A stretch of 64,000 nt of DNA from RUG11462 sp036308645 (GCA_036308645.1 JAXJVH010000007.1:7964-71963); one strand, 5' to 3'. Positions 43,989-52,969 are shown, counted from the stretch's first letter. The notes: generated from the letters alone by a model not told the origin. Made by a program: numbers and translations.

Positions 43989-45200
43989 TTAAGTTCTGTA
44001 ATCGCCGTTGATTTTTACATAATCATAAGTTAAATCACAGCCCCAAGCGGTCGCTCTTGTTTCGCCGTCGTTAAGGTTAATTAAAATTCCGATTTCTTTT
44101 TGGAGTAAAATCTCTTTCGCCTTTTCCTCGGAAAAATCAACGCCTGCGCCGTTTTTGCAAACCTCGATTTCGCCTTTTGACGAGCAGAAAGAAACATCAA
44201 TTTTTTCTACGTCCACATCAGCGCCCGAGTAACCGATAGCGCAAAGTACTCTGCCCCAGTTAGCGTCTGCGCCGAACATCGCCGCTTTAAGCAGCGACGA
44301 ACAAATAACGGATTTTGCAACTTTTTTGGCGGTTATTTCATCTTTTGCGCCCGAAACATCACATTCAAGCAACTTTGTAGCGCCCTCGCCGTCGCCCGCA
44401 ATCATTCTGCAAAGCGCAACGGTAACGGTATTAAGCGCTTTCATAAACTCATTAAAATCAGCGCCCTCGCAGTCAATCATATCGTTTCCCGCCATACCGT
44501 TTGCAAGCACCGAAACCATATCGTTTGTCGAGGTATCGCCGTCGATAGAAACCATATTAAAAGTTGATTTTACATCGGTAGAAAGCGCCTTTTGAAGCAT
44601 TTTTGAAGATATAGCGCAGTCGGTTGTAATAAACACAAGCATAGTAGCCATATTCGGGTGAATCATACCGCTGCCCTTTGCAATTCCGCCCATTCTGCAT
44701 ACTTTTTTGCCGATTGTAAATTCAACCGCCACTTCTTTTTTAACGGTATCGGTGGTCATAATAGCTTCGGCGGCGTCCGCACTTTTTTCGCCGAGTCCGT
44801 TTACCAATTCGTCCATACCGTTTTTAATAGGCTCTATACACAGCGGTTGACCGATAACGCCGGTAGACGCAACTATTACATCCATAGAAGAAATATTTAA
44901 TTTTTCCTCTACCAATTCGCTCATCTGCTCTGCAATATCAATTCCGTTTGCATTACAGGTATTTGCGTTTCCGCTGTTGCAGATAATAGCCGAAGCCATA
45001 CCGTCCTTTATATGAGTTTTTGTAACCGCAATCGGAGCGCCTTTTACTAAATTTGTAGTATAAACGCAAGCCGCCGCCGCCCGACAATCCGAAACAATAA
45101 GCGCTAAATCTTTTTTTGTTTTGTTTTTTCTGATTCCGCAATGTACGCCGTTTGCCCGAAAGCCTTTTGCCGCAACTACACCGCCGTTAATAAAATTCAT
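43989..45200 (-). CDS. argJ: Glutamate N-acetyltransferase / amino-acid acetyltransferase ArgJ
   Basis: A 403-residue Ntn-type enzyme that recycles the acetyl group from acetylornithine to glutamate, so no argE or argA is needed. The self-cleavage site lies in GMIHPNMATMLVFITTD, with the new N-terminal Thr of the beta chain in ATMLV. Other typical parts are NSGNANTCNAN, IDGDTSTND and the C-terminal TYDYVKINGDYRT. It lies 26 bases after argC. Confidence 0.95.
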   Translation of the reverse strand: MNFINGGVVAAKGFRANGVHCGIRKNKTKKDLALIVSDCRAAAACVYTTNLVKGAPIAVTKTHIKDGMASAIICNSGNANTCNANGIDIAEQMSELVEEKLNISSMDVIVASTGVIGQPLCIEPIKNGMDELVNGLGEKSADAAEAIMTTDTVKKEVAVEFTIGKKVCRMGGIAKGSGMIHPNMATMLVFITTDCAISSKMLQKALSTDVKSTFNMVSIDGDTSTNDMVSVLANGMAGNDMIDCEGADFNEFMKALNTVTVALCRMIAGDGEGATKLLECDVSGAKDEITAKKVAKSVICSSLLKAAMFGADANWGRVLCAIGYSGADVDVEKIDVSFCSSKGEIEVCKNGAGVDFSEEKAKEILLQKEIGILINLNDGETRATAWGCDLTYDYVKINGDYRT

Positions 45201-45226
45201 AAAATTATAGTCCTTTCAAAATCTTT

Positions 45227-46159
45227 TTATAAATCAAGTCCTGTTTCTTTTTCTACGCCGAGTTTTATATTCATACATTCGACCGCCGCTCCCGAAGCGC
45301 CTTTTCCGAGATTGTTAAATCTTGAGAGTAACAGTATTCTTTCATCGTTACCCGCTACGGTAATTTCCATATTATCTTTATCGTCAATGGCGCTTGCGCT
45401 GATAAAACCGTCTTCATCAATGCTGTCAAAATATTTTACTATTTTGCCGTTGTAAAGCGAGCGGTAAACCTCTTTAATATCCTTTACGGAAAATCCGCTT
45501 TTAATTTGTGAAGCAAAAAGCGGAACGGTAACTGTCATACCGCTGTAAAAATTGCAAACATAAGGGCAAAAAATCGGCTCATTTTTAAGTCCCGAAATAA
45601 TTTTCATTTCAGGAATATGCTTATGATTTTGAGTAAGCGCATACTCACGAGGACCTGTAAGCAACGGGTCAAGTTCCATATCCTCATACTGTGCAATCCC
45701 CTTTTTTCCTGCGCCCGAATAACCCGAAACCGCATGGCAGGTTATCTGTGCATTGCCGTCAATTATACCGTTTTTTACAAGAGGTTCAACAAGTGAAATA
45801 AATCCGCTTGCATAACAACCGGGGTTTGCTATTCGGTTGGAGTTTTTGATTTTCAATTCAAATTCCTCGCCTAGTTCAGGAAAACCATAAGCCCAATCGG
45901 GATTTGTTCTGTGAGCGGTAGACGCGTCAATTACCGTAACATTCGGATTTTCGATAAACGAAACCGCCTCGACTGCCGCCGCGTCAGGCAAACACAAAAA
46001 AGCAATATCGCAACTGTTCAGCGCTTCTTTTCTGTATTCGGGAATTTTACGCTTATCATCGGAAAGAGTCATAACCTCAATATCTTTCCTGTTTTTTAAG
46101 CGTTCAATTATGCGAAGTCCTGTTGTTCCGGCGCTGCCGTCAATAAAAATCTTTTTCAT
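45227..46159 (-). CDS. argC: N-acetyl-gamma-glutamyl-phosphate reductase, short form
   Basis: A 310-residue NADPH-dependent reductase. The N terminus FIDGSAGTTGLRI is the cofactor loop and the catalytic cysteine is in NPGCYASGF. At 310 residues it belongs to the less common short ArgC type, not the 345-residue type of Bacillus. It lies 2 bases after argH, a tight link in the operon. Confidence 0.93.
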   Translation of the reverse strand: MKKIFIDGSAGTTGLRIIERLKNRKDIEVMTLSDDKRKIPEYRKEALNSCDIAFLCLPDAAAVEAVSFIENPNVTVIDASTAHRTNPDWAYGFPELGEEFELKIKNSNRIANPGCYASGFISLVEPLVKNGIIDGNAQITCHAVSGYSGAGKKGIAQYEDMELDPLLTGPREYALTQNHKHIPEMKIISGLKNEPIFCPYVCNFYSGMTVTVPLFASQIKSGFSVKDIKEVYRSLYNGKIVKYFDSIDEDGFISASAIDDKDNMEITVAGNDERILLLSRFNNLGKGASGAAVECMNIKLGVEKETGLDL

Positions 46160-46161
46160 AA

Positions 46162-47535
46162 TTATCCAATAAAGTCCTTAATAAATTTAATTTGAGTTTC
46201 AACCGACTTCGGTCCTGTGCCGCCTGCGGAAGTACGCTTGTTTACACAGGTTTCAAGGCTGATTTCATCATATAAATCATCTTCAAAAACATCTGAAAAC
46301 TGCTTGTATTCTTCCATAGAAACGGCGTCAAGCACCTTGTTATTCTGAATACAGTAGGCTACAATCTGACCGACGATTTTATAGGCGCTTCTGAAAGGTA
46401 AACCTTTTTTTGCAAGATAATCCGCAAGGTCGGTTGCATTGATAAATCCGCCCTGCGCCGCACTATACATTTTATCGGTTTTTACATTCATTGTAGCAAT
46501 CATCGGAGCAAAATTTTTAAGGCATTTTTTAACCGTTTCAATACTGTCAAAAATAGCCTCTTTATCCTCTTGCATATCCTTGTTATAAGCAAGCGGAAGT
46601 CCTTTAAGAGTTGTAAGCAAAGCCATCAAATCGCCGTAAACTCTGCCTGTTTTACCTCTGACAAGTTCGGCAATATCGCTGTTTTTCTTCTGTGGCATTA
46701 TGCTAGAACCCGTTGTGTAAGCGTCGTCAAGTTCAACAAATGAAAACTCTAAAGACGACCAAAGAATTATCTCTTCGGAAAAACGGGATAAGTGCATCAT
46801 AACAACTGCGAAAGCCGACATAAGTTCAACGCAGAAATCTCTGTCCGAAACGCCGTCAAGCGAGTTTAAAGTAATACCGTCAAAGCCTAATTTTTCCGCT
46901 TCAAAATATCGGTCGGTATTAAAAGTTGTTCCTGCCAACGCACAACAACCTATAGGCGATAAATTCATTCGTTTTACGGCGTCCTTAATACGGGTAATAT
47001 CCCTTGTAAACATCATAGCGTACGCCAAAAGATGATGCGCAAAAGTAATAGGCTGCGCTCTTTGTAAGTGAGTATAGCCCGGCATAATTACCAACTTGTT
47101 AGCCTCGGCTTTTTCAACTATTGCCGTAAGCAGATTTTTAATTAAATCAATAATTTCTCCCGACTCGTCACGCAGATACATTCTTATATCGAGAGCCACC
47201 TGGTCATTTCTGCTTCTTGCGGTGTGAAGTTTTTTTCCTACATCGCCGACGCGCTTTGTAAGTTCCGCCTCAACGAACATGTGAATATCTTCGGCGTCCA
47301 TATCAAACTGCAATTTTCCGTTGTTAAGATCGTCAAGAATACCGCCGAGTCCCTCGACAAGAGTTTCCATTTCCTCAACCGAAATAATGCCCTGCTTTGC
47401 TAACATCTGCGCATGAGCAATAGAGCCTGTAATATCCTGTTTATACATTTTGCAATCAAAATGTATTGAAGAGTTAAAGTCGTCTGCTTCTTTATCGAGC
47501 GCTTTTTGAAAACGCCCTGCCCACATTTTATCCAT
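46162..47535 (-). CDS. argH: Argininosuccinate lyase
   Basis: A 457-residue enzyme of the fumarase/aspartase family that releases arginine and fumarate. The signature GSSIMPQKKNSD is intact, together with the N-terminal MWAGRFQ, HTARSRNDQVALD and TYTHLQRAQP-type (PGYTHLQRAQPI) segments. It follows argG after a 59-base gap holding a stem-loop. Confidence 0.96.
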   Translation of the reverse strand: MDKMWAGRFQKALDKEADDFNSSIHFDCKMYKQDITGSIAHAQMLAKQGIISVEEMETLVEGLGGILDDLNNGKLQFDMDAEDIHMFVEAELTKRVGDVGKKLHTARSRNDQVALDIRMYLRDESGEIIDLIKNLLTAIVEKAEANKLVIMPGYTHLQRAQPITFAHHLLAYAMMFTRDITRIKDAVKRMNLSPIGCCALAGTTFNTDRYFEAEKLGFDGITLNSLDGVSDRDFCVELMSAFAVVMMHLSRFSEEIILWSSLEFSFVELDDAYTTGSSIMPQKKNSDIAELVRGKTGRVYGDLMALLTTLKGLPLAYNKDMQEDKEAIFDSIETVKKCLKNFAPMIATMNVKTDKMYSAAQGGFINATDLADYLAKKGLPFRSAYKIVGQIVAYCIQNNKVLDAVSMEEYKQFSDVFEDDLYDEISLETCVNKRTSAGGTGPKSVETQIKFIKDFIG

Positions 47536-47548
47536 AATACAAGTTTAG

Positions 47549-47573
47549 TCTGTAGGCAAAAATGCCCACAGAC
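47549..47573. promoter_or_regulatory. Stem-loop between argG and argH
   Basis: Arms GTCTGTAGGC and GCCCACAGAC (one mismatch) surround a 6-base loop. The U-run is on the plus-strand side only, so on the arg transcript it is more likely an mRNA stability or partial processing hairpin than a terminator. Confidence 0.4.
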
Positions 47574-47594
47574 TTTTACCTTTCATTTTAAATT

Positions 47595-48824
47595 TTATTT
47601 AAGATTGTTCTTTGCTTTCATTTTAGCAATAACCTTTGTCGGCAAGCCGTAAAGATTAATAAAGCCTGCTGAATCTTTTTGGTCGTAAACTTCATCTTCA
47701 TCAAAAGTTGCGATTTCAGGGTCATAAAGTGAATAAGGTGAAGTAACGCCCGCATTAATCATATTGCCTTTATAAAGTTTAAGTTTAACATCGCCTGTAA
47801 CGGTTTCCTGTGTTTTCTTAACAAATGCTAAAATTGCTTCGGTTAAAGGAGTGTACCATTGAGCGTTATAAACGAGTTCGCCGAGTTTTTGAGCAACGAG
47901 CGCTTTATAATGTGAAGTTTCTTTATCAAGAGTGATTGTTTCAAGAATTTGATGCGCCTGATAAAGAATAGCGCCGCCGGGAGTTTCGTAAACGCCGCGG
48001 CATTTCATACCTACAAGACGGTTTTCAACAATATCAAGAAGTCCGATACCGTTTGCGCCGCCTAATTTGTTAAGAGTATCAACAACCTCTACAGCGCCCA
48101 TCTCTTTACCGTCGATAGCGGTACAAATACCTTTTTCAAAGTGCAATGTAACATAAGTAGGTTTATCGGGAGCCTGCTCGGGAGAAACGCCCATTTCAAG
48201 GAATCCCTCTTTATCATACATAGGCTCGTTAGCCGGATCTTCAAGGTCAAGACCTTCGTGCGATAAGTGCCAAATATTTTTATCTTTAGAATAATTTGTT
48301 TCTCTTGTGATTTTAAGCGGAACATTATGAGCCTCGGCATAATCAATTTCCTCATCACGGGATTTAATATCCCATTCACGCCAAGGAGCAATAATCGGCA
48401 TATCAGGTGCAAATGCTTTAATTGCAAGTTCAAAACGAACCTGGTCGTTACCCTTACCTGTGCAACCGTGACAGATAGCGTCGGCGCCCTCTGCAATTGC
48501 GATTTCGGCAATTCTCTTACCGATTGCAGGACGTGCAAAAGCAGTACCTAAAAGATAGTCCTCATATTTAGCGCCTGCCTGAACACAAGGGAAAACGCAA
48601 TCTGTTAAAAATTCCTCGGTTAAATCTTCAACATAAAGTTTAGAAGCGCCTGTTTTCAAAGCCTTTTCTTCAAGACCTTCAAGTTCGGAAGCCTGACCTA
48701 CATTTCCCGAAACTGCGATAACCTCGCAGTTGTTGTAATTTTCTTTAAGCCAGGGAATGATGATTGAAGTATCAAGACCGCCCGAATAAGCAAGCACTAC
48801 TTTTTTAATATTCTTTTTATCCAT
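47595..48824 (-). CDS. argG: Argininosuccinate synthase
   Basis: A 409-residue enzyme that joins citrulline and aspartate using ATP. The N-terminal PP-loop motif AYSGGLDTS is at residues 10-18, and HGCTGKGNDQVRFE and PWREWDIKSRDEEIDYAE are typical. I start it at the ATG at 48824, behind a CGGAGGAA site at 48831-48838; an ATG 45 bases further up lies inside the leader. It is the first gene of the arginine operon, directly behind a consensus promoter covered by an ARG-box palindrome. Confidence 0.96.
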   Translation of the reverse strand: MDKKNIKKVVLAYSGGLDTSIIIPWLKENYNNCEVIAVSGNVGQASELEGLEEKALKTGASKLYVEDLTEEFLTDCVFPCVQAGAKYEDYLLGTAFARPAIGKRIAEIAIAEGADAICHGCTGKGNDQVRFELAIKAFAPDMPIIAPWREWDIKSRDEEIDYAEAHNVPLKITRETNYSKDKNIWHLSHEGLDLEDPANEPMYDKEGFLEMGVSPEQAPDKPTYVTLHFEKGICTAIDGKEMGAVEVVDTLNKLGGANGIGLLDIVENRLVGMKCRGVYETPGGAILYQAHQILETITLDKETSHYKALVAQKLGELVYNAQWYTPLTEAILAFVKKTQETVTGDVKLKLYKGNMINAGVTSPYSLYDPEIATFDEDEVYDQKDSAGFINLYGLPTKVIAKMKAKNNLK

Positions 48825-48869
48825 TTTTATTTCCTCCGAAATTCTAAATAATTTAATATTCACTTTCAA

Positions 48870-48906
48870 TGTGTATAATTATACACACATATACATACTT
48901 TGTCAA
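48870..48906 (-). promoter_or_regulatory. argG promoter with overlapping ARG box
   Basis: On the minus strand TTGACA (48901-48906), exactly 17 bases, and TATAAT (48878-48883) form a perfect consensus promoter. The -10 element lies inside a perfect 18-base palindrome, TGTGTATAATTATACACA, at 48870-48887, which fits the ArgR/AhrC box pattern (TGTATA and TATACA halves). ArgR bound there would block the strongest promoter in the window when arginine is abundant. Confidence 0.8.
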
Positions 48907-49001
48907 CATATTTTTGAATATTTTTTGACTGAATTTTCATTATTTTATATTTTTAATAAAAGAATAGCGGCATTTTTACTTTTATTTATCACTTTCAACC
49001 T

Positions 49002-49044
49002 ATTTTATGCATAAAATTATGAATATTTATGCATAAATATTCAT
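49002..49044. promoter_or_regulatory. Palindrome cluster in the argG/LysR intergenic region
   Basis: Two perfect palindromes lie close together: a 16-base one at 49002-49017 (ATTTTATGCATAAAAT) and a 26-base one at 49019-49044. The second contains two overlapping ARG-box-like units, TGAATATTTATGCA and TGCATAAATATTCA. They lie about 115 bases upstream of the argG promoter and a similar distance before the LysR gene. An upstream operator allowing ArgR hexamer looping is one reading; a LysR-type site is the other. Confidence 0.6.
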
Positions 49045-49156
49045 TTTATTCTGAAATATTTAAGCAAAACTCTTAATTTTACTGTTGTTTTTTGATTGTA
49101 ATTATATATGTTTTGTGATATACTGCTATATATACTAAAAAAGGCAGGAGAATAAA

Positions 49157-50086
49157 ATGAATCTGCTTCATTTAAAATATGCAGTTGAGATAGCAAAAAC
49201 CAAGTCAATCAGCAAAGCGGCGGAAAATCTTTATACAGCGCAGCCTAATTTAAGCCGTGCAATAAAAGAATTGGAAGAATCTTTAGGCATTACAATTTTT
49301 AACCGCACCACCAAGGGAATAACGCTTACTCCCGAGGGCGAAGAATTTTTACAGTATGCAAGAAAAATCATCACACAGGTTGAGCAGGTTGAGGACCTTT
49401 ATAAAAACGGAAAACGAAATAAGCAGAATTTTTCAATATGCGTTCCTCGCGCCACATATATTTCAAACGCTTTTTCGGAATTTTCAAAAAATATCGACAC
49501 CAAAAAGCCGGCGGAAATTTTTTATAAAGAAACAAATTCCTGGAGAACTATCAACAATGTTGTAAGCGAGGAATACAACCTCGGTATAATCAGGTATCAA
49601 ACGGCTTTTGATAAATATTTCAAAAGTATGTTTTCGGATAAAAAATTAGTCAGCGAAACAATAACCGAATTTTCCTACCAACTTGTAATGTCCGAGCGTC
49701 ACCCTCTTGCAAAAAAGCAGGATGTAACGCTTAAAGATTTATCGGAATATATTGAAATCAATCATGCCGATCCTTATGTTCCGTCAATGCCTTTGGTTGA
49801 CGTTAAAAAAGCCGAACTTTCGGAACACGTTGACAAGCGTATTTTTATTTTTGAACGGGCAACACAGTTTACGCTTTTGTCGGAAGTGGAAAACACATTT
49901 ATGTGGGTTTCGCCTATTTCGGATAAAATTTTAAAAAAATTCGGGCTTATCTCTAAAAATGTTAAAGAAAACAACAAGGTTTATAAAGATGTGCTTATTT
50001 ACAGAAAGAATTATAAATTAACCGAACTTGACAGTCTTTTTATCACCGCATTATGCAACGAAAAAAGAAAATTTGAAAACAAATAA
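49157..50086 (+). CDS. LysR-family transcriptional regulator
   Basis: A 309-residue LysR regulator. The winged helix-turn-helix at 1-60 is clear (LKYAVEIAKTKSISKAAENLYTAQPNLSRAIKELEESLG). The effector domain (about 90-300) is the usual periplasmic-binding-protein type. The gene is divergent from the arginine operon, with 332 bases between the start codons, so argG or the gene itself is the likely target. LysR proteins normally bind such shared regions. The effector is not evident. An AGGAG site precedes the ATG. Confidence 0.93.
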   Translation: MNLLHLKYAVEIAKTKSISKAAENLYTAQPNLSRAIKELEESLGITIFNRTTKGITLTPEGEEFLQYARKIITQVEQVEDLYKNGKRNKQNFSICVPRATYISNAFSEFSKNIDTKKPAEIFYKETNSWRTINNVVSEEYNLGIIRYQTAFDKYFKSMFSDKKLVSETITEFSYQLVMSERHPLAKKQDVTLKDLSEYIEINHADPYVPSMPLVDVKKAELSEHVDKRIFIFERATQFTLLSEVENTFMWVSPISDKILKKFGLISKNVKENNKVYKDVLIYRKNYKLTELDSLFITALCNEKRKFENK

Positions 50087-50107
50087 ACATATAAAAACGA
50101 TTGAACC

Positions 50108-50148
50108 AAAAAAGGGTTGAAGTTTCAAAACAAACTTCAACCCTTTTA
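50108..50148. terminator. Bidirectional terminator after the LysR gene
   Basis: A 16-base stem, AAAAGGGTTGAAGTTT (50110-50125) with AAACTTCAACCCTTTT (50132-50147). The A-rich left flank and T-rich right end let it act for both the LysR gene and the convergent antiporter gene. Confidence 0.88.
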
Positions 50149-50160
50149 ATATTACCTTAA

Positions 50161-51978
50161 TTATTCGGCGTCTTTTTTGCCTACCGTTAATTTAAGTATA
50201 GTCAATACAACGATTGTTACGGCAATCATAACAGGAAGTACAATCCAAGCATTCTGAATTAATCCTGCGAGGATATAACCTACAAATGAAATGCCTGCAA
50301 CTGTTAAAGCATAAGGCAACTGTGTGGAAACGTGGTTAATGTGGTCGCACTGCGCACCTGCCGAAGCCATAATGGTTGTATCGGAAATCGGTGAGCAATG
50401 GTCGCCGCAAACCGCACCCGCCATACAAGCAGAAACTGCGATAATCGTGATTGTGCCGTCTGTTCCGCTGAATACGCTGAGTACGATAGGAATAAGAATG
50501 CCGAAAGTACCCCAAGAAGTACCTGTTGCAAACGAAAGACCGACTGCGATAAGGAATATAATAGCCGGCAAGAAGTTTTTGAATGCGCCTGCCGAACCTT
50601 CGATAAGTTGTGAAATAAAGATTTTTGCACCAATGCTGTCAGTCATAGTCTTTAATGTCCAAGCGCAAACCAAAATCATAATCGCAGGAACCATTGCTTT
50701 AAATCCTTCGGGAATTGCACCCATACAATCTTTAAATGAAATTACTCTGCGGCAGATAAAGTAGATGATTGCAAAAATTATTGTTATAAACGAACCGTAA
50801 ACCAAACCTACCGAGGCATCACTGTTTGAAAAAGCAGTGACAAAACTTCTGTAAGCTTCTTCATCACCTTCGTTAAAGAATCCGCCCGAATAAATCATAC
50901 CGATAATGCAAGCGATAATTAAGAACAATACAGGAATAATAAGGTCGCAAACCTTGCCTTTCGGATTAACCTCTTCTTCACTCTCTTTGCTTACAATACC
51001 CTTTGTTGTAAAGATATCGCCGTTTTTGAGAGCGTTTATCTCGTGTTTTTTCATCGGGCCGTAATCAAACTTTGTTACAGCCAAGAAAATCATCATTACA
51101 ATTGTAAGCAATGCGTAGAAGTTAAACGGAATAGCCTGAATAAACAACGACATACCGCTTTCACTTCCTGCGCCTTTTGCAAAACCCGCAACGGCAGCCG
51201 CCCACGAAGAAATCGGCGCAATAATGCAAACAGGCGCTGCGGTAGCGTCAATCAAATAAGCAAGTTTTGCACGTGAAACCTTTTTCTTATCGGTTACGGG
51301 ACGCATTACAGAGCCTACTGTTAAGCAGTTAAAGTAATCGTCAATAAAAATAAGTACGCCGAGAGCGATAGACGCTAATTGAGCGCCGACTCTTGATTTA
51401 ATATGAGTTGAAGCCCAGTGTCCGAAAGCGGCGGAGGCTCCGGTTTTGTTCATCATAGCAACCAAAGCACCGAGCAAAACCAAGAATATAATAATACCTA
51501 TATAATAAGCGTCGGCAACGGTGTTGATGAAACCGTCCTGGAAAACATGAACTATTGTTGTTTCAAACATATTTGCGCTGCCGAATGAATAAATGATACC
51601 GCCGGCAAGAATACCCAAGAACAACGATGAGTAAACCTCTTTTGTAATAAGCGCAAGCACAATAGCAAGCAGCGGCGGAATAAGCGACCAGAAAGTTGCA
51701 TAATTGCTGATTGAATTTCTTACCGTAGCAAGAGCGCTGTCGATATGCTCCTCAAAGCCCTCGTCGTTAGTAAGATTATCAGCGTAAGAGTCAACATAAG
51801 CGCCTGCCGATTCGCTGTCTGTTAAATCATATTCGGTTGCTTCGCCGTCGATTTCAACAGAAAAAGTTTCGGGTGCTTTTACACTTTCCGCACCTTCTGC
51901 ACTTACGGTAACGCAACACATTAAGCAAGCGATTAATGAAATTACCGCAACCGCAAAAAGTCTTTTAAACTTTGTCAT
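50161..51978 (-). CDS. NhaC-family antiporter under lysine riboswitch control
   Basis: A 605-residue membrane transporter of the NhaC superfamily, with about eleven to twelve hydrophobic segments. Typical segments are FIDDYFNCLTVGSVMRPVTD and the later GDHCSPISDTTIMASAGA. I start it at the ATG at 51978 after GGGAGAG; longer reading upstream runs through the riboswitch. An N-terminal signal peptide (cleavage near VSA-EGA, about residue 27) and an outside domain of roughly 60 residues precede the first core helix, an unusual addition. Lysine riboswitches are known ahead of NhaC-type genes, which are therefore predicted lysine transporters; uptake of lysine is the likeliest role. Confidence 0.85.
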   Translation of the reverse strand: MTKFKRLFAVAVISLIACLMCCVTVSAEGAESVKAPETFSVEIDGEATEYDLTDSESAGAYVDSYADNLTNDEGFEEHIDSALATVRNSISNYATFWSLIPPLLAIVLALITKEVYSSLFLGILAGGIIYSFGSANMFETTIVHVFQDGFINTVADAYYIGIIIFLVLLGALVAMMNKTGASAAFGHWASTHIKSRVGAQLASIALGVLIFIDDYFNCLTVGSVMRPVTDKKKVSRAKLAYLIDATAAPVCIIAPISSWAAAVAGFAKGAGSESGMSLFIQAIPFNFYALLTIVMMIFLAVTKFDYGPMKKHEINALKNGDIFTTKGIVSKESEEEVNPKGKVCDLIIPVLFLIIACIIGMIYSGGFFNEGDEEAYRSFVTAFSNSDASVGLVYGSFITIIFAIIYFICRRVISFKDCMGAIPEGFKAMVPAIMILVCAWTLKTMTDSIGAKIFISQLIEGSAGAFKNFLPAIIFLIAVGLSFATGTSWGTFGILIPIVLSVFSGTDGTITIIAVSACMAGAVCGDHCSPISDTTIMASAGAQCDHINHVSTQLPYALTVAGISFVGYILAGLIQNAWIVLPVMIAVTIVVLTILKLTVGKKDAE

Positions 51979-52003
51979 TTTGTTCTCTCCCTTTTTTAAA
52001 AAT

Positions 52004-52042
52004 AAAAAAATCCGTAATATGCAAAACGCTACTACAGATTTC
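52004..52042 (-). terminator. Riboswitch expression-platform terminator
   Basis: In the antiporter leader, AATCTGTAGTA pairs with TATTACGGATT around a GC-containing loop and is followed by a long U-run. It lies between the L-box aptamer and the start codon, where lysine binding would favour its formation and stop transcription. Confidence 0.75.
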
Positions 52043-52064
52043 AAAAAAGTTCTTAATGAAAAAA

Positions 52065-52242
52065 GATAGCGCTCCACATTAATTAAATAATGTGACAGTG
52101 CGTTACATATTCTGCAATGCACCAACCAAGACTGTACGGCAAAGAAAAAAGCCTTGATTTCGGCGATACTTCCTTTCACCCGATGTTATTTTTAAAACAT
52201 GCCTTTTTTCATCGGAATACTGATAAGCACCGCACCTCTATC
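52065..52242 (-). promoter_or_regulatory. Lysine riboswitch (L-box)
   Basis: The leader carries the conserved L-box blocks in order on the minus strand: GATAGAGGTGC at the 5' end, AGTA, GGGTGAAAGG, AGTATCGCCGAA, CTTGGTTGG, GCACTGTCAC, and TGTGGAGCGCTATC at the 3' end. GATAG and CTATC close the basal P1 stem. The length, about 178 bases, fits. It senses lysine and, with the terminator that follows, should switch the transporter gene off when lysine is plentiful. Confidence 0.92.
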
Positions 52243-52264
52243 AAATATTTAATTTTACAAGGTA

Positions 52265-52293
52265 ATAATAAACCTATATAGGTGTTTTGTCAA
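52265..52293 (-). promoter_or_regulatory. Promoter of the lysine riboswitch/antiporter unit
   Basis: On the minus strand TTGACA (52288-52293), 17 bases and TATTAT (52265-52270). The spacer contains a perfect 12-base palindrome, ACCTATATAGGT (52272-52283), which may be an extra operator. Confidence 0.7.
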
Positions 52294-52312
52294 GAACTTT
52301 GTTAACAAAATA

Positions 52313-52966
52313 TTAATTTTTTGTGGATTTTTTATGTTTTTGTTTATACTCTTTGCAGATTTCCTGCATTTCACACTCTTCGCATTTCGGCGTAGGCGCT
52401 TTGCAAACATCTCTGCCGAAATGAACTATTCTATGGCAAAAATCAGAACTTTTTTCAGGCGGAAGAATTTTTTTAAGCGCCATTTCAACTTTATAAGGGT
52501 CTTTTGTATCAACAAGTCCCAATCGGTTTGAAATTCTTATCAAATGAGTATCCGTAACAACCGCAGGTTGTTTGTAAACGTCGCCCATAATAAGATTAGC
52601 GGTTTTTCTGCCTATTCCGGGCAGTTTTGTCAGTTTTTCAATGCTGTCGGGAACTACTCCGCCGAATTCATCACGCAGCATTTGACACATTGCGACAATA
52701 TCTCGTGCTTTAGTCTTATATAATCCGCAAGAGTGAATTATATTTTCAACGTCTTTTACATCAGCCTCGGCAAATGCTTCAATGCTTTGGTATTTTTCAA
52801 ATAACGGCCCTGTCACAATATTAACTCGAGCGTCGGTGCATTGAGCCGAAAGCCTTGTGGCAATAAGCAGTTCGTGCGGCGCTTTTGCAACCAACGAGCA
52901 AAAGGCCTCGGGATACCTTTTTTCTAATTTTTCTATAGCAGCAAGCGCCTTTTCTTTTTTCGTCAT
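52313..52966 (-). CDS. nth: Endonuclease III
   Basis: A 217-residue DNA glycosylase/AP lyase for oxidised pyrimidines. The helix-hairpin-helix LTKLPGIGRKTANLIMGD with the catalytic Lys and the later VDTHLIRISNR (with the Asp) are clear, and the C terminus carries the [4Fe-4S] cluster ligands CKAPTPKCEECEMQEIC in C-x6-C-x2-C-x5-C spacing. I start at the ATG at 52966, 8 bases after GGAG; the GTG just before is too close. Confidence 0.96.
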   Translation of the reverse strand: MTKKEKALAAIEKLEKRYPEAFCSLVAKAPHELLIATRLSAQCTDARVNIVTGPLFEKYQSIEAFAEADVKDVENIIHSCGLYKTKARDIVAMCQMLRDEFGGVVPDSIEKLTKLPGIGRKTANLIMGDVYKQPAVVTDTHLIRISNRLGLVDTKDPYKVEMALKKILPPEKSSDFCHRIVHFGRDVCKAPTPKCEECEMQEICKEYKQKHKKSTKN

Positions 52967-52969
52967 CAC

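Noticed and set aside
48841..49156. T-box or arginine-related RNA leader ahead of argG
   Set aside because: No T-box sequence or specifier stem is visible; the palindromes fit protein-binding sites.
51979..52179. An open frame that would extend the NhaC antiporter by 67 residues at its N terminus
   Set aside because: It runs through the lysine riboswitch and its terminator; the ATG at 51978 has a proper ribosome binding site and begins a signal peptide.
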